NCBI GenBank assembly: GCA_963556195.1 | Contig: OY744528.1 | Coordinates: 58,391,082 to 58,455,081 of the forward strand | DNA length: 64,000 nucleotides | Direction of reading: 5' to 3' | Source: Sepiola atlantica | Lineage: Eukaryota; Mollusca; Cephalopoda; Sepiida; Sepiolidae | Shown here: positions 21,601 to 33,616 of the stretch, one piece after another | Numbering within the stretch: the stretch's first letter is position 1 | Layout: the number at the start of each line of letters is the position of its first letter | The notes under the pieces: model-generated | What the model was told of the DNA's origin: nothing | Databases searched by the model: none | What the model saw: only the letters and a program-made list of their open reading frames with translations | Program-made: the position numbers and the translations under genes

Positions 21601-24600
21601 ACTTCTGATCTTTCTATCACTCCTCTCTTTACTTCTGATCTTTCTCTCTCTCTTCTCTTTACTTCTGATCTTTATTCTCTCCTTACTTTTCTTGTGATCT
21701 TTTTTTCAACTTTTCTCGTTTCTTCTGATCTTTTCTTCTTTCATCTCTTTTCTTCTGATTTTTCTTTCACACCTCTCTGTTTTCTTGTGATATTTCTCTC
21801 TCTCCTCTCTTTTCTTCTGATCTTTCTTTCACTTTTCTCTTTACTTCTGATCTTGCTTTCTCTCTTCTATTTTCTTCTGATCCTTCTCTCTCTCCTCTCT
21901 TTACTTCTGATATTTCTTTCTCTCTTCTCTAAACCACTGATCTTTCTTTCACTCCTCTCTTTTCTTCTGATCTATCTTTTTCTGTTCTCTTTACTTCTGA
22001 TCTTTCTTACTCTCCTCTCTTTTCGTTGGACATTTTTCTCACTCCTCTCTTTTCTTCTCTATCTTTCTTTCACTCCTCTCTTTACTTCTGATCTTTCTTT
22101 CTCCATTCTTTTTTCTTCTGATCTTTCTCCCTCTTCTCACTTTTCTTCTGATCTTATTCAACTCCTCTCTTTACTTCTGATCTTTCTTTCTCTCTCATTT
22201 CTTCTGATCTTTCTCTCTCTCCTCTCTTTGGTTGTGATATTTCTTTCTCTCCTCTCTTTACTTCTGATCTTTCTTTCTCTCCTCTCTTATTTTCTGATCT
22301 TTCTCTCTCTCCTCTCTTGTCTTCTGATCTTGCTTTCACTCTTCTCCCTTCTTCTGATCTTTATTTATCTCCTCTCTTTTCTTCTGATCTTTCTTTCTCT
22401 CTTCTCTGTACTTGTGATCTTTCTCTCTCTCTTCTCTTTTCTTCTGATCTTTCTTACTCTCTTCTCTTTTCTTGTGATATTACTTTCTCCCCTCTCTTTT
22501 CTTCTGATCTTTTTTAACCTTTCCCTTTTCTTCTGATCTTTCTTTCTCTCCTCTCTTTTCTTCTGATCTTTCTTTAACTCCTCTTTTTTCTTCTGATCTT
22601 TCATTCTCTCCTCTCTTTCCTTCTGATCTTTCTCTCTCTCTTCTCTTTACTTCTGACCTTCTTTTCTCGTCTCTCTTTACTTCTGATCATTCTGTGAATC
22701 CTTTCTTTACTTCTGATCTTTCTTTCACTCCTTTTTTACTTCTGATCTTTCTCTCTTTACTCATGATCTTTCTCTCTCTCCTCTCTCTTCTGCTGATCAT
22801 TCTCTATCTCCTCTCTTTAATTCTGATCTTTCTTACTCTCCTCTCTTTTTGTTGGACATTTCTCTCACTCCTCTCTTTTCTTCTCTATCTTTCTTTCACT
22901 CCTCTCTTTACTTCTGATCTTTCTTTCTCCTCTCTCTTTTCTTCTGATCTTTCTCCCTCTTCTCACTTTTCATTCTGATCTTATTCAACTCCTCTCTTTA
23001 CTTCTGATCTTTCTTTTTCTCATCTCATTTCTTCTGATCTTTCTCTCTCTCCTCTCTTTGATTGTGATATTTCTTTCTCTCGTCTCTTTACTTCTGATCT
23101 TTCTCTTTATCCTCTCTTTTCTTCTGATCTTTCTCTTTCTTCTCTCTTTACTTCTGATGTTTCTTTCCTTCCTCTCTTTACTTCTGATCTTTTTTCTCTC
23201 CTCTCTTTTCTTCTGATCTTTCTTTCACTCCTCTCTTTTGTTCTGATCTTTCTTTCTCTCCCCTCTTTTCTTCTGATCTTTCTTTCTCTCTTCTCTTTTC
23301 TTGTGATATTTCTTTTTCCACTCTCTTTTCTTCTAGTCTTTTTTAACCCTTCTCTTTTCTTCTGATCTTTCTTTCTCTCCTCTCTTTTCTTCTGATCTTT
23401 CTTTGACTCCTCTCTTTTCTTCTGATCTTTCTCTGCTCTCTATTCTTGTCTACTTATTTTTTTTTCCTCTCTTCTATTCTGATCTTTCTCTCTCTCCTTT
23501 CTTTTTTTCTGATCTTTCTCTCTATACTTCTGATATTTCTCTCTCTGCTCTCTTTTCTTCTGAGCTTTCTTTTTCTCTTCTTCTGTCTTCTGATCATTCT
23601 CTCTCTCCTCTCTTTACTTCTTATCTTTCTTTCACTTCTCTCTTGACTTCTGATTTTTTTCTCTCTCTCTTCTCTCTTTTCTTCTGATCTGTCTCTCTCT
23701 CGTTTCTTTTATTTTGATCCTTCTCTCTCTCCTCATTTTTCTTCTGATCTTTCTTTCACTTCTCTCTTGACTTCTGATTTTTTTTCTCTCTCTCTTCTCT
23801 CTTTTCTTCTGATCTTTCTCTCTCTCGTTTCTTTTATTCTGATCCTTCTCTCTCTCCTCATTTTTCTTCTGATCTTTCTCGCACTCCTCTCTTTACTTCT
23901 AGTCTTTCTTTCTCTCCTCACTTTACTTCTTATCTTTCTTTCGCTCTTCTCTTTACTTCTGATCTGTTTTCTCACTTCTCTTTTCTTCTGATCTTTCTCT
24001 CTCTCTCCTCTCTTTCTTCTAATCTGTCTTTCTCTTCTTTTTTTACTTCTGATCTTTCTTTCTCTCTTCTCTTTTCTTCTGATCTTTCTCTCTCCTTTCT
24101 TTTCTTCTAATATTTATCTCTCTCTTCTATCGACTTCTGATCTTTCTTTCACTCTTTTCTTTACTTCTGATTTTTTTCTCTCTTATTTCTCTCTTTTCTT
24201 TTTACTTCTGATCTTTCTTTCACTCCTTCCTTTACTTCTGATCTTTCTTTCACTCCTCTTTACTTCTGATCTTTTTTAACACCCCTCTATTCTTCTTATC
24301 TTTCTTTCTCTTTTCTCTTTTCTTCTGATCTTTCTTTCTCTCCTCTTTTTACTTCTGATCTTTCTTTCTCTTCTCTTTTTCTTCATATCCTACTCTAACT
24401 CTTATGGTTTCTCCTAATCCTTCTCTCTCTCCTCATTTTTCTTCTGATCTTTCTTTGTCTCCTCTCTTTTTTTCTGATCCTTCTCTCACTCCTCTCTTTA
24501 CTTCTGATCTTTTTATTCTCTCTTATCTTTACTTTTTATCTTTCTTTCTCTCCTCTCTTTTCTTCTGATCTTTTTTTCTACCCTCTTTTCTTTTAATAAT

Positions 24601-25388
24601 TCTCTCTCTCCTCTCTCTACTTCTGATCTTTCTCTCTCTCTTTACTTTTCTTCTGATCTTTTTTCTCTCCCTTCTTTACCTCTGATCTTTCTTTCACTCC
24701 TCTTTTTACTTCTGATCTTTCTTTCACTACTCTCTTTTTTCTGATCTTTCTCTCTCTCCTCATTTTTCTTCTGATCTTTCTTTGTCTCTTCTCTTTTTTT
24801 CTGATCCTTCTCTCACTCCTCTCTTTACTTCTGATCTTTTTATTCTCTCTTATCTTTACTTCTTATCATTATTTCTCTCCTCTCTTTTCTTCTGATCTTT
24901 TTTTTCTCCCCTCTCTTTTCTTCTGATCTTTCTTTCTCTCCTCTCTTTTCTTCTGATCTTTCTCTCTCCTTTCTTTTCTTCTAATAATTCTCTCTCTCCT
25001 CTCTCTACTTCTGATCTTTCTCTCTCTCTCCTTACTTTTCTTCTGATCTTTTTTCTTTCCCTTCTTTACCTCTGATCTTTCTTTCACTCCTTTTTTTACT
25101 TCTGATCTTTCTCTCTCTCCAGTCTTTAATTCTGATCTTTCTCTCTCTCCAGTCTTTAATTCTGATCTTTCTTTCTCTCCTCTCTTACTTCTGATCTTTC
25201 TTTCACTCTCTTTTTACTTCTGATCTTTTTTTCACACCCCTCTTTTATTCTAATTCTTCTCTCTCTCTCCCCTCTTTACTTCTAATCTTTCTTTCTTTCG
25301 TCTCTTTTCTTCTTATCCTTCTCTCTCTTCTCTTTTCTTCTGATCTTTCTTTCTCTTCTCTTTACTGCTGGTCTTTCTCTCTGTCCTC
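18638..25388. repeat. CT-rich minisatellite, 30-bp unit, about 225 copies
   Basis: Units resemble TTTCTCTCCTCTCTTTWC plus TTCTGATCTTTC, with strict 30-base spacing visible over long stretches and small local length changes. Because 30 is a multiple of three, many frames stay open on both strands. The plus strand gives Leu/Phe/Ser/Ile-rich peptides and the minus strand gives Lys/Arg/Glu/Ser-rich decapeptide repeats such as SEEKRGEKER. No flanking start signals, introns or domains support a gene. One strand is almost pure pyrimidine. Confidence 0.95.
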
Positions 25389-25455
25389 TAGGGTTAGGGT
25401 CAAGGTCAAAGTGGAGGTTAGAATTAGGGTTTAGAGTTAGGGTTAGGTTGTTTTG
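25389..25455 (+). repeat. Telomere-like degenerate TTAGGG tract
   Basis: Contains several GGTTAGGGT, TTAGGGTTT and TTAGGGTTAGG stretches within 65 bases, directly at the right edge of the minisatellite. It is too short and degenerate to be a telomere. Confidence 0.5.
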
Positions 25456-25737
25456 TTTTTTTTCCTTTTTAATTAAAAATATTTATATGTATGGGGGAGG
25501 ATAAAAAAAATTGAGGGAGGAGTCTAAAGAAATGTTTTTTTTAGTTTTAAACTGAATATATTTCTATTTATAAGGGAGAGTAAAATAATAATCGGGGAAG
25601 AGTCGAATTTTTTTTACTTTATTTTCAACTAAAAATATTCTTTGTAATAAACAAAGAAAATCAATGTCTAACCACCCCAGAAATATTACTGGGGCTCCAT
25701 CGGTTTACGCGCGTGCGTTTATTTATGACGCGGCAAC
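25456..25737. other. Degenerate tandem repeat, about 85-bp unit
   Basis: Three diverged units each hold a T-run, an A/T core (AAAAATATTTATATGT-like) and a GGGGGAGGATAAAA/GGGGAAGAGTC purine block. The right part (25,660-25,737) is unassigned. Confidence 0.45.
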
Positions 25738-25778
25738 CTAGCAAAAATATGCGACCGGAGGGAGCATATATTTGTTAG
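25738..25778. repeat. 41-nt CTAG-flanked foldback, copy 1
   Basis: CTAGCAAAAATATGC, an 11-base spacer, then GCATATATTTGTTAG: an inverted repeat with CTAG/TTAG at the ends. A near-identical copy is at 62,252-62,292. Hairpin plus CTRR end resembles a Helitron 3' terminus. Confidence 0.6.
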
Positions 25779-25783
25779 TATAC

Positions 25784-25847
<64 letters not shown>

Positions 25848-25900
25848 AAAATATGTATATAAATACATAAATATATATATGTATATAAATATATATATAC

Positions 25901-25948
<48 letters not shown>

Positions 25949-26144
25949 AAAAATATGTATATAAATACATAAATATATATATACATAAATATATATATAC
26001 ATAAATATATATATATATATATAAACAAAAATATGTATACATAAATATGTTTACATAAATATATATATATATACATAAATATATATACACATATGTATGC
26101 ATCAATATATATATATATACATATATATATACATGTATGTATAC

Positions 26145-26181
<37 letters not shown>

Positions 26182-26288
26182 AAAATAAATACATACACAA
26201 ATATATACACACATATATATACATAAATATATATGCATATATATATATGTATGTATATACACATATACACATATAAATATAAAATAAA
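25779..26288. repeat. (TA)n/(ATAAATATA)n microsatellite
   Basis: Pure TA blocks alternate with AAACAAAAATATGTATA and ACATAAATATATA units, giving a loose higher-order pattern of about 120-180 bases. Confidence 0.9.
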
Positions 26289-27110
26289 AATGGAATAAAG
26301 GATAAGCAAATCAACAACTAGCAAAAATATAAACTCAAAAACATATATTGAATCTACCCAAATATTTCAATTATTATGACAATCATCATTAGTTGGCAGC
26401 AGAACCTTAATTAAAAACAGAAAAATTTCAAATTTGTACAAAGAACGCAATTTGGAAAAAATATATTCACGTGTAATAAACAGTAGAAAGGGAGAAAGAA
26501 AGAAAGAAATGTTGAAAAAGAAAAGAAAAAAAGAAAAAAATCAGTTCCGTTCGGCTTTTACATGCTGAATCAAAGCTAACTGCTGATTAAAAGAAGTACT
26601 TATTAACAACGAATTGCTTAATTTTATCGTTAATGAACAAATAAAACTAATGATTCGAAACACGATTAACATATACTATTGTCATCACATAAAACCTAAC
26701 TTTATATTAGAAGAAAAAGCCATGAAAAATATACATATCGCCAATTGACAATGAAATAAAATTAGACTCATTATCTTTATAAGAAATTTAAAACCCAAAA
26801 TATTGTAGTAAAAAAAATCGTAGAAGACCCAATGTTGTTTATAAGTTTAAATGTCATTTGGGAGAATGTAACCCCTATAATAATAATAAAGCTAATAGCT
26901 ACATTGGTTTTACAAGCACTACCCTATCCCGCCGGCTTACCATGCATCTTGTAAATTCTAGCTCAATTTATCAACATCTACAAAAACATAACTGCCCTCC
27001 CTCTGATTTAAGACAAATTCTAATTAATAACACAAAGATTAAAAATACTCGAAGCTATCTATATAAAAATACTCGAAGCTATCTATATAAAACCACAACA
27101 ACCTAAAATT
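26289..27110 (+). mobile_element. Penelope-like element fragment, plus strand
   Basis: It begins with the dispersed GGAATAAAGGATAAGCAAAT motif (26,290). Coding remnants appear from about 26,610: a frame with INIYYCHHIKPNFILEEKAM that parallels ISLYYENQMHSNYKLDKKA in the minus-strand PLE at 6.5-7.4 kb. The nuclease part follows: RPNVVYKFKCHLGEC (Cys pair), then NSYIGFTSTTLSRRLTMHL (about 26,890-26,950), where the GIY-YIG motif is intact. Reading is broken between the two blocks and decays after 27,040, where a 24-base segment (AATACTCGAAGCTATCTATA) is duplicated in tandem. RT motifs are missing. It is the same PLE lineage as the 6.5-kb copy. Confidence 0.75.
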
Positions 27111-27482
27111 AACAAAATCACATATCAAACCAGTGTTAACATTTTAAAATACTTAACGTTATGCGATTTTGTTATGCGATTTTGTTATGCGTTGCTGAAT
27201 TAAAATCGTGAACATCTTCCTGGAACAATGCGAAAAAAGCGCATAGGCGCGTTTCTCCGCAGTCTTTTAAAAATTATCTTCATTCTCCAGCTTTTTTATT
27301 CATTTGCTTTAGACATCTGAGGATTATTAACGAAGAATCGAAAATGTTTGTGAAACCTGTAGAACATTTATTATTTTTTTATTTAATACAAAAGAAGACC
27401 ATCAGAAAAATTGAAAAAACAAAAAAACGGTTTAATTCAACAGACGAATTTTGTCATTTAAAACAATGTTTGCATAAACATT
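27111..27482. other. Unassigned spacer
   Basis: Contains a triplicated GTTATGCG...TTTT motif near 27,160-27,195. Otherwise nothing recognisable. Confidence 0.4.
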
Positions 27483-27585
27483 ATATATATATATATATAC
27501 ATACATATATATATATATGCATATATATACATATATATATATGTGCATATATACATATATGTATATATATATAGATGTACATACA

Positions 27586-27622
<37 letters not shown>

Positions 27623-27716
27623 GCATATACATATATGCATAAACATATATATATATATACACATATACACATATATATATATATATATACATATATACAT
27701 ATATACATATACGTAT
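27483..27716. repeat. (TATACA)n/(TA)n microsatellite
   Basis: Simple repeat; open frames are repeat translations. Confidence 0.95.
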
Positions 27717-28735
27717 AGATCATGGTAATCCCTACTACAGGCCAGGCAATCGTGCAACTGGGGTCTTTTACTGCGGGCCATGTGAATTTTCTTAAATATT
27801 CGATATAGAAGTTGCAAACAAAGGTAAAATTCCTCTGTGAGATTTGTTTGATGTTTTTATGTGTTTAACATACCAAATAATAAGAACCACAATGAGCTAA
27901 TTGATAAATTTTACAATTATTGACAAATTCCTATAAATGAAGAGACAGGTAATTTTGAATAAACAAAGGCAAATGCATATTTCAATGAAGAATTTTTATT
28001 TCAATGTTGGATTTTTTTTTGAGAATTTGTACTTATGTCAAAAGATCATTACTTATATATTGTGGTTAAAAAGAAAAAAGGATCCGCACCAGTTGATGAT
28101 ATCAAGCAGAGAAACAGTTTTTTCAAATGTGATATGTGTTTTACTAACCAAAAACTTAAACTGTCCTCATTTTGATTGTTTTCAACACAACATTTTGACT
28201 ATAGTTTTCATTTCACATCATAAAATAATCCAAAAATAAAGTTCAAACTAAAATTTCAGCATCCAAATCTCTAGTGTGGTCTCGTAGTCGATTAATCTAA
28301 GCAAACAAATTCACTGAAATGGAAGATGGAATTAGAAAAAATAAACAGATTCACTGAAATGGAAGATGAAATGGGATAATACAATGTCCATAGATTAAAT
28401 AGAAGATTTAATTAAAAATCTATAGGTTATTCTATAAAATGGACAGGGTTCACAGCAATGAGTTACGATAACCAGAATGTTGTGGCAAAACAAGGAGGAC
28501 ACTATTTACAAACATTTCTAAGGAAAGTTCTTCACCTCAAAATCTGAAAGTAGTAATTAAAACTTCTTATTTTAATGTCTCACTAATGACTTGTTATCAT
28601 CAAGAATCCACCCCAAAGAGTGTTCTTTCTTTTTGCGGTATAGAAAAGAGAAAAAGCACTCCCCGGATCCCCATGCTCCACCATAAAAGAAAAACTCAAA
28701 AACTGGAAAAATAATTTTATTCTTTAAAAAGTTTG
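27717..28735. other. Unassigned A/T-rich interval
   Basis: A tandem duplication of AATTCACTGAAATGGAAGATG lies near 28,306-28,370. A short plus-strand frame at 27,937-28,239 shows no motif. It may include the 3' end of the P-type transposon, but no terminus was identified. Confidence 0.4.
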
Positions 28736-29170
28736 TACACAATGGTATTGCAGAAACAGTGAGTCCTGTGTTTCTAATGATCAATTACCTTTTCTAACTG
28801 ATTATAAAGCACTAACAAAAAACTCCCGTATTTAAAAAGAAAGTGAGTTTATTTTTTACAATAAATTAGAAAAAAAGCTTTGACATATATATTCGCACCA
28901 TATCACAGTATCAACGAGTCCTTTGTTTCTAATGATCAATTATTTTTCACTGATCATGAAGCAAAACCACAAACATTTTTACTGATGAAAATTTAGAAAT
29001 AAAAGCTTCAAAATCCATATTTATACCATACTGCAAAATTAACAAACAGATTTATTCAATAAGAAAACTATTTTGACTTCAACATGTATTTTACACCAGG
29101 CTCTTGCAGAAATAATTAATTCCTTTGTTCTTACAGATCAATAATTATTTATAATTGATCAGTCTGCTAA
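28736..29170 (-). repeat. Three degenerate subterminal repeats 3' of the P-type transposon
   Basis: Blocks of the form CAGAAAYAnTnAnTCCTnTGTT, then TCTAATGATCAATTA, occur near 28,752, 28,904 and 29,104 in the same orientation, about 150-200 bases apart. They lie downstream of the transposase stop and may be subterminal transposase-binding repeats or 3' UTR repeats. Confidence 0.45.
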
Positions 29171-29174
29171 AATT

Positions 29175-31565
29175 TCAAGATAATTTCAAAACCTTTAGTG
29201 CTGGTTCTTTACTTAATTTGGGAGACTGAAACAAACAATAATTCTTGAAAAATATATTTGATAATATAATTCCATGCACTCTCTTTGTATTTAAATGATA
29301 CATTTCAGACACCAACATGAAAATTTTTGTTAAAGAATTTCTGCAAACCTTTGATTTGACAGCATTGAACATTATGAAACAGAAAAACACCCACTGTAAG
29401 ACAATCTTTTTGTGTGATATATCCTACTATATAAAAAAGCGACATTTTAATATCTTTAGGGATACCAGTTTCTAGGTCTGGCAGGTGATCAACTGTTTGG
29501 CACGCCAATTCATCCAACAGATATCCGCATTTTGAGCAAGTATGGCCTGGATCATGGCTATACTCTCTAACATCAACTTTCAACCGAAGAAGTAATTTTG
29601 TTTTATGAATATGGAATTTCTGAATAACATTTTGTACAGTAATAAAATAAGTACCACTAGAACCTTGTCTCAATTTACAAAATTCAGTTTCAAGATAGTC
29701 AGTGGTAAGTTCTCCAAGAATGACAAAATTGAACCTACTGTCAAGTAAATGTCTGCAAACATCAATTAAACCATTACATGTATGCTCGATAGCCATACTA
29801 GTGTCTCTTGTTAAGGATGTTATCCTCTTTCCTTGCTTTCCCCTCATTTGTTTTGCCATACTTCCAAAATTTGCAAGAAATGTCAAATTTCCATCATTTC
29901 GAACTGATAATACATAAGATTCAGTGGATCATTTGTCTTGACACTTCCATAAATATCTTTTACACTCACTATTTTCCAAAATTTCAAAACTTCTTCAATG
30001 AAAGTAACAGTTTCTTTTGTATCATCATCCTGTAATAATGGATGAGTTTTCATTGCAGTTACAGTCTCATCACAAAACACTTTCAAACAGTGGGAAACTT
30101 TTTGTCACTCAACTGGTTTTGGAAGAACCGCTACTTCTGTTAGTTTTGATAACTTAACAAATTGATTTTTTTCATGCGCAAAAAGTTGTTTCAGTATTTC
30201 CCATTTTGCTGTCATTTCTTTACCATCAGAATAAAACAGCAATTCTGAACAAGCCTCAGTTATCCAGTTATTGCGAATACTTTTAAATATATGTACATAA
30301 TCGAAAAGCAAGTATATACCATTTTTAGTAACCAAGGCTTATTTTCAACAGTATCAAATTTCTTGAATAAAGCTTGATTAGTCCGATTATTGTCACAAAT
30401 AACTGCAATTACATGACCTTTAGAATGATCGACTAAATCAACAACATTTCTAACATTCTGAAATAAAAATTCCGAGTTTAGTTTGGCAACTGGGATCATC
30501 TTAATCAAAAACTTTGGTCCACCATGTAAACATTTGATCATAATACCCAATACAGTTTTTGCTAATACCTCTTCAGAATATTTGGCACCACCAAATATGT
30601 TCCCCCCTTGGTATTGTAAACTCACTTTAACATAAACTTCATCAACTAGGATGATACATTTTTTCTTTTTATCTGACAGTTTGCTAAACACATCACCAAG
30701 AAAATTCAGATCATCTACCTTCGAAACTTTTGAGGTCATATTCACTAGTGTTTTCATGTAATGATCTCGAAGAGACCGAGATGTGGCAAAATATTCGAAT
30801 GCTCGGAAAAGTATTTCCGACTCGTAAACTTTTTTGCCAACTATTCGTGGTGACATAACTTCGATATGTTGTCTCAAAACCTGTTTCTCTTGTTCAATTT
30901 CCAAGTTACTTATGTAACGAATCGCTTCCTCAATTTGATACCAATGTTGAAACTTAGGTATTCTGTTTTTCTACAGGGAAGAAATGTGTGTGAGTATACT
31001 TGCATGGTAACATTCAAACGTTAAGTTTTCAAAGATTTTAATCATGAACATCGGAATACTTCCAGTAAAAAAATGACAAGACTGGATGAACTGTTGATTG
31101 TTAGATTTGTAGCAAGTAACTACTGGCACAAAATCATGATGGTCAATATCAGCACACAAATTTGTAACATTATCAATTCTATCTTTATCTAAGAAATGAG
31201 CAAACTCATCATTTTGTACACTTCGCACAGAAGCGGAACTTTTTTTTGTTGTCCTTGGTTTTGGTAAAGGACTTGGTATCACACTTGATGGCAAATTATT
31301 AAATATTGATGGAGGATCTTTGGGTCGTGCTTTTCCCATAACAAATACAGTTTCATAACCAGGTGGAAAATGCCTTTCACAAACAACAGTGTCTGAGTGG
31401 TTAGGAGTGTTAGCTCTTGGTATTACCTTTTATCATCTTTCTCTCCCATCTTGATCTTTGGGGAGACGAAATACTCGGACCTTATTTTTGCTCATCATAA
31501 TTGCCTTGACAGGCAACACTTTCTTACCATTTTCAGAAATATTTAACAAATTATTATAAACTAAA
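29175..31565 (-). mobile_element. THAP/P-element superfamily DNA transposon, decayed
   Basis: On the minus strand an N-terminal THAP-like DNA-binding remnant reads VRVFRLPKD, VCERHFPPGYETV and KARPKDPPSIF (about 31,490-31,310). A Ser/Pro linker and the RNase-H-like transposase follow: IILVDEVYVKVSLQYQGG with a catalytic-type Asp (about 30,650), AKTVLGIMIKCLHGGPKFL, AVICDNNRTNQALF with a second Asp (about 30,400), and FDYVHIFKSIRNNW (about 30,290). The C-terminal P-type block CKLRQGSSGTYFITVQNVI (about 29,660) comes next, then a CSKCG knuckle. Frame breaks lie near 31,430 (stops in the THAP part), 30,330, a stop at about 30,104, and 29,885. No intact protein is possible. Confidence 0.85.
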
Positions 31566-31570
31566 AATAA

Positions 31571-31783
31571 AAGTAAAAGTTATGCGCCGTCAATGAACAG
31601 AGCTGTTTACATGTAAATAACACGTTTAAAACATGTGTAATATATTTCCTAAGAATATAGAAAAGATTTGAAATTAATGATGTAAGATTTATTGACAAAT
31701 TCGCAAAGACAATACTTTTTTTAAACTTAAAAAAAAGTAAAAGTTAAGCGCCGTCAATGAACAGAGCTGTTTACATGTAAATA
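31571..31783 (-). repeat. Two 49-bp direct repeats 5' of the P-type transposon
   Basis: A block containing GCGCCGTCAATGAACAGAGC then TGTTTACATGTAAATAA occurs at 31,571-31,620 and 31,735-31,783, 164 bases apart, with one or two differences. It lies just upstream of the transposase coding start, as expected for subterminal or promoter repeats. Confidence 0.7.
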
Positions 31784-32027
31784 AAACAAAATTAAATTCT
31801 GACAGTATATTCACGAACTTATAATCTAAATGTAAATAATGATAAAATAACAGAACCTCACCTGAAATAAATTTGATGAGTTAAAATTTATTTTGGGAAT
31901 GAAATTTTCTTGGAGCAGTGAAAAGGAAGTGCTACAAGCTAAAAGTTTATCTGGTGACTGACTGGCCCCCAGTTAAACAGTGAGACGTGCGTTAAGCCGG
32001 CCTGCTATAGTTATGGCCATGGTATAG

Positions 32028-32031
<4 letters not shown>
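31784..32031. other. Unassigned spacer
   Basis: A/T-rich DNA between the P-type repeats and a microsatellite; nothing recognised. Confidence 0.45.
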
Positions 32032-32104
<73 letters not shown>

Positions 32105-32142
32105 CATAGACATATACATATACATATGTATATACATGATAT
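32032..32142. repeat. (TA)n microsatellite
   Basis: Pure TA run followed by TACATA units. Confidence 0.95.
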
Positions 32143-32409
32143 GATGATGGACTCTCCCTTCATATGAGTGCCCACCTAGGGTCTGCCCGCGCATGTAATT
32201 GTAATTGCAAGGGCTGCACTATCCCCAACAACTCCTCTCCTGAGTCGAAATAGTTCAAAACGACTGGAAACAATGCCGAGTTAAGCAGAGAGCACATACA
32301 TAACCTAGTATCCCCAAATAGCCACCCATTTAGTACTGGCAAGGCTCGACGTCGCTTCACTTCAGTGATCTAACGGGGCCCAGTGTGTCAACGTGATTGT
32401 GCCGTATAC
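32143..32409 (-). mobile_element. 5S-rRNA-headed SINE, full-length copy
   Basis: On the minus strand it starts at 32,409 with GTATACGGCACAATCACGTT, matching the 5' end of 5S rRNA (GTCTACGGCCATATCACGTT). It keeps an internal promoter region (AAGTGAAGCGACGTCGAGCC against 5S AGCTAAGCAACGTCGGGCC) and the box C-like AGTACTAAATGGGTG, ending the head at about 32,297 after some 113 nt. The body and tail (ending GAGAGTCCATCATCAT) match the copy at 13.9 kb. Microsatellites flank both sides. This is the SINE3-type plan: a 5S-derived pol III head. Confidence 0.85.
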
Positions 32410-32495
32410 ATATACATATATATATATACACATATATATATATACATACATATATATATATATATACAAATACATATATATATACATACATATAT

Positions 32496-32530
<35 letters not shown>

Positions 32531-33534
32531 TATATATACATATATATATACATACATATACAAACATATATATACATACTTAAAAAAAAATATATATATA
32601 TACACAATATATATACATATATATGAATTTATATACATATATACATACACATATATATGCATACACATATATACATTAACACATATACACATACACATGT
32701 ATATACATATATATATACATATACACATATATATAAACATATACATACATATTTATACATACATATACATAAATATACATACATATACATATAAATATAT
32801 ATACGTATTAATATATATACATTTATATAAATATAGATATATACATACAACTATATTAATACGTATAAATATATATATATATATATTCATACAACTATAT
32901 ATACACATACATATATATACATATATATATGTACATATATATGCATATATATATAAACATATATATACATATACATATATACATACATATATACATATAT
33001 ATAAATATATATAAATATATATACATATATATATAAACATATATATGCATATAAATATATACATACATATATCCATATATATATAAATATATATAAATAT
33101 ATATACATATATATATATAAATATGTATACCTATATATATACCTATTAATATATACATATACATATAAATACATATATATATAAATATATATACATATAT
33201 ATATATTAATATATATAAATACATATATATATAAATATATATACATATATATATATTAATATATACATATACATATATATATACATATATATATTAATAT
33301 ATACATATACATATATATACATATATATATTAATATATACATATACATATATATACATATATATATTAATATATACATATACATATATATATACATATAT
33401 ATATTAATATATACATATACATATATATATACATATATATATTAATATATACATATACATATACATATAGATACATATATATATCAATATATATATATAC
33501 ATATATATATATATATCAATATATATATATATAT

Positions 33535-33602
<68 letters not shown>

Positions 33603-33610
33603 TTCTTCAA
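32410..33610. repeat. 1.2-kb (TATACA)n/(TATTAATATA)n microsatellite
   Basis: Mixed TA, TACA and TAAATATA units. From about 33,245 to 33,450 a TTAATATATACATATACATA unit of about 40 bases recurs. The right end is pure TA (33,541-33,598). Confidence 0.93.
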
Positions 33611-33616
33611 ATGGAT

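Noticed and set aside
18617..25087. Leu-rich (plus) and Lys/Glu/Arg-rich (minus) repeat proteins of the CT minisatellite
   Set aside because: The 30-base period keeps every frame open on both strands; there is no start context, domain or splice signal, and the frames shift whenever a unit has an odd length.
26335..26395. Possible hammerhead ribozyme on the minus strand (CTAATGATGATTGTC...GAAA)
   Set aside because: The core G5 is A, stem II has extra bases and no U16.1 can be paired with A15.1 next to stem I; at best a decayed relic.
27305..27350. Possible hammerhead core (CTGAGGA...GAAA) on the plus strand
   Set aside because: The paired GATT/AATC would have to use core bases and no stem III/stem I arrangement closes.
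31385..31420. tRNA A-box-like GTCTGAGTGGTTAGGAG
   Set aside because: It lies in the THAP coding region of the P-type transposon and has no B box or cloverleaf.
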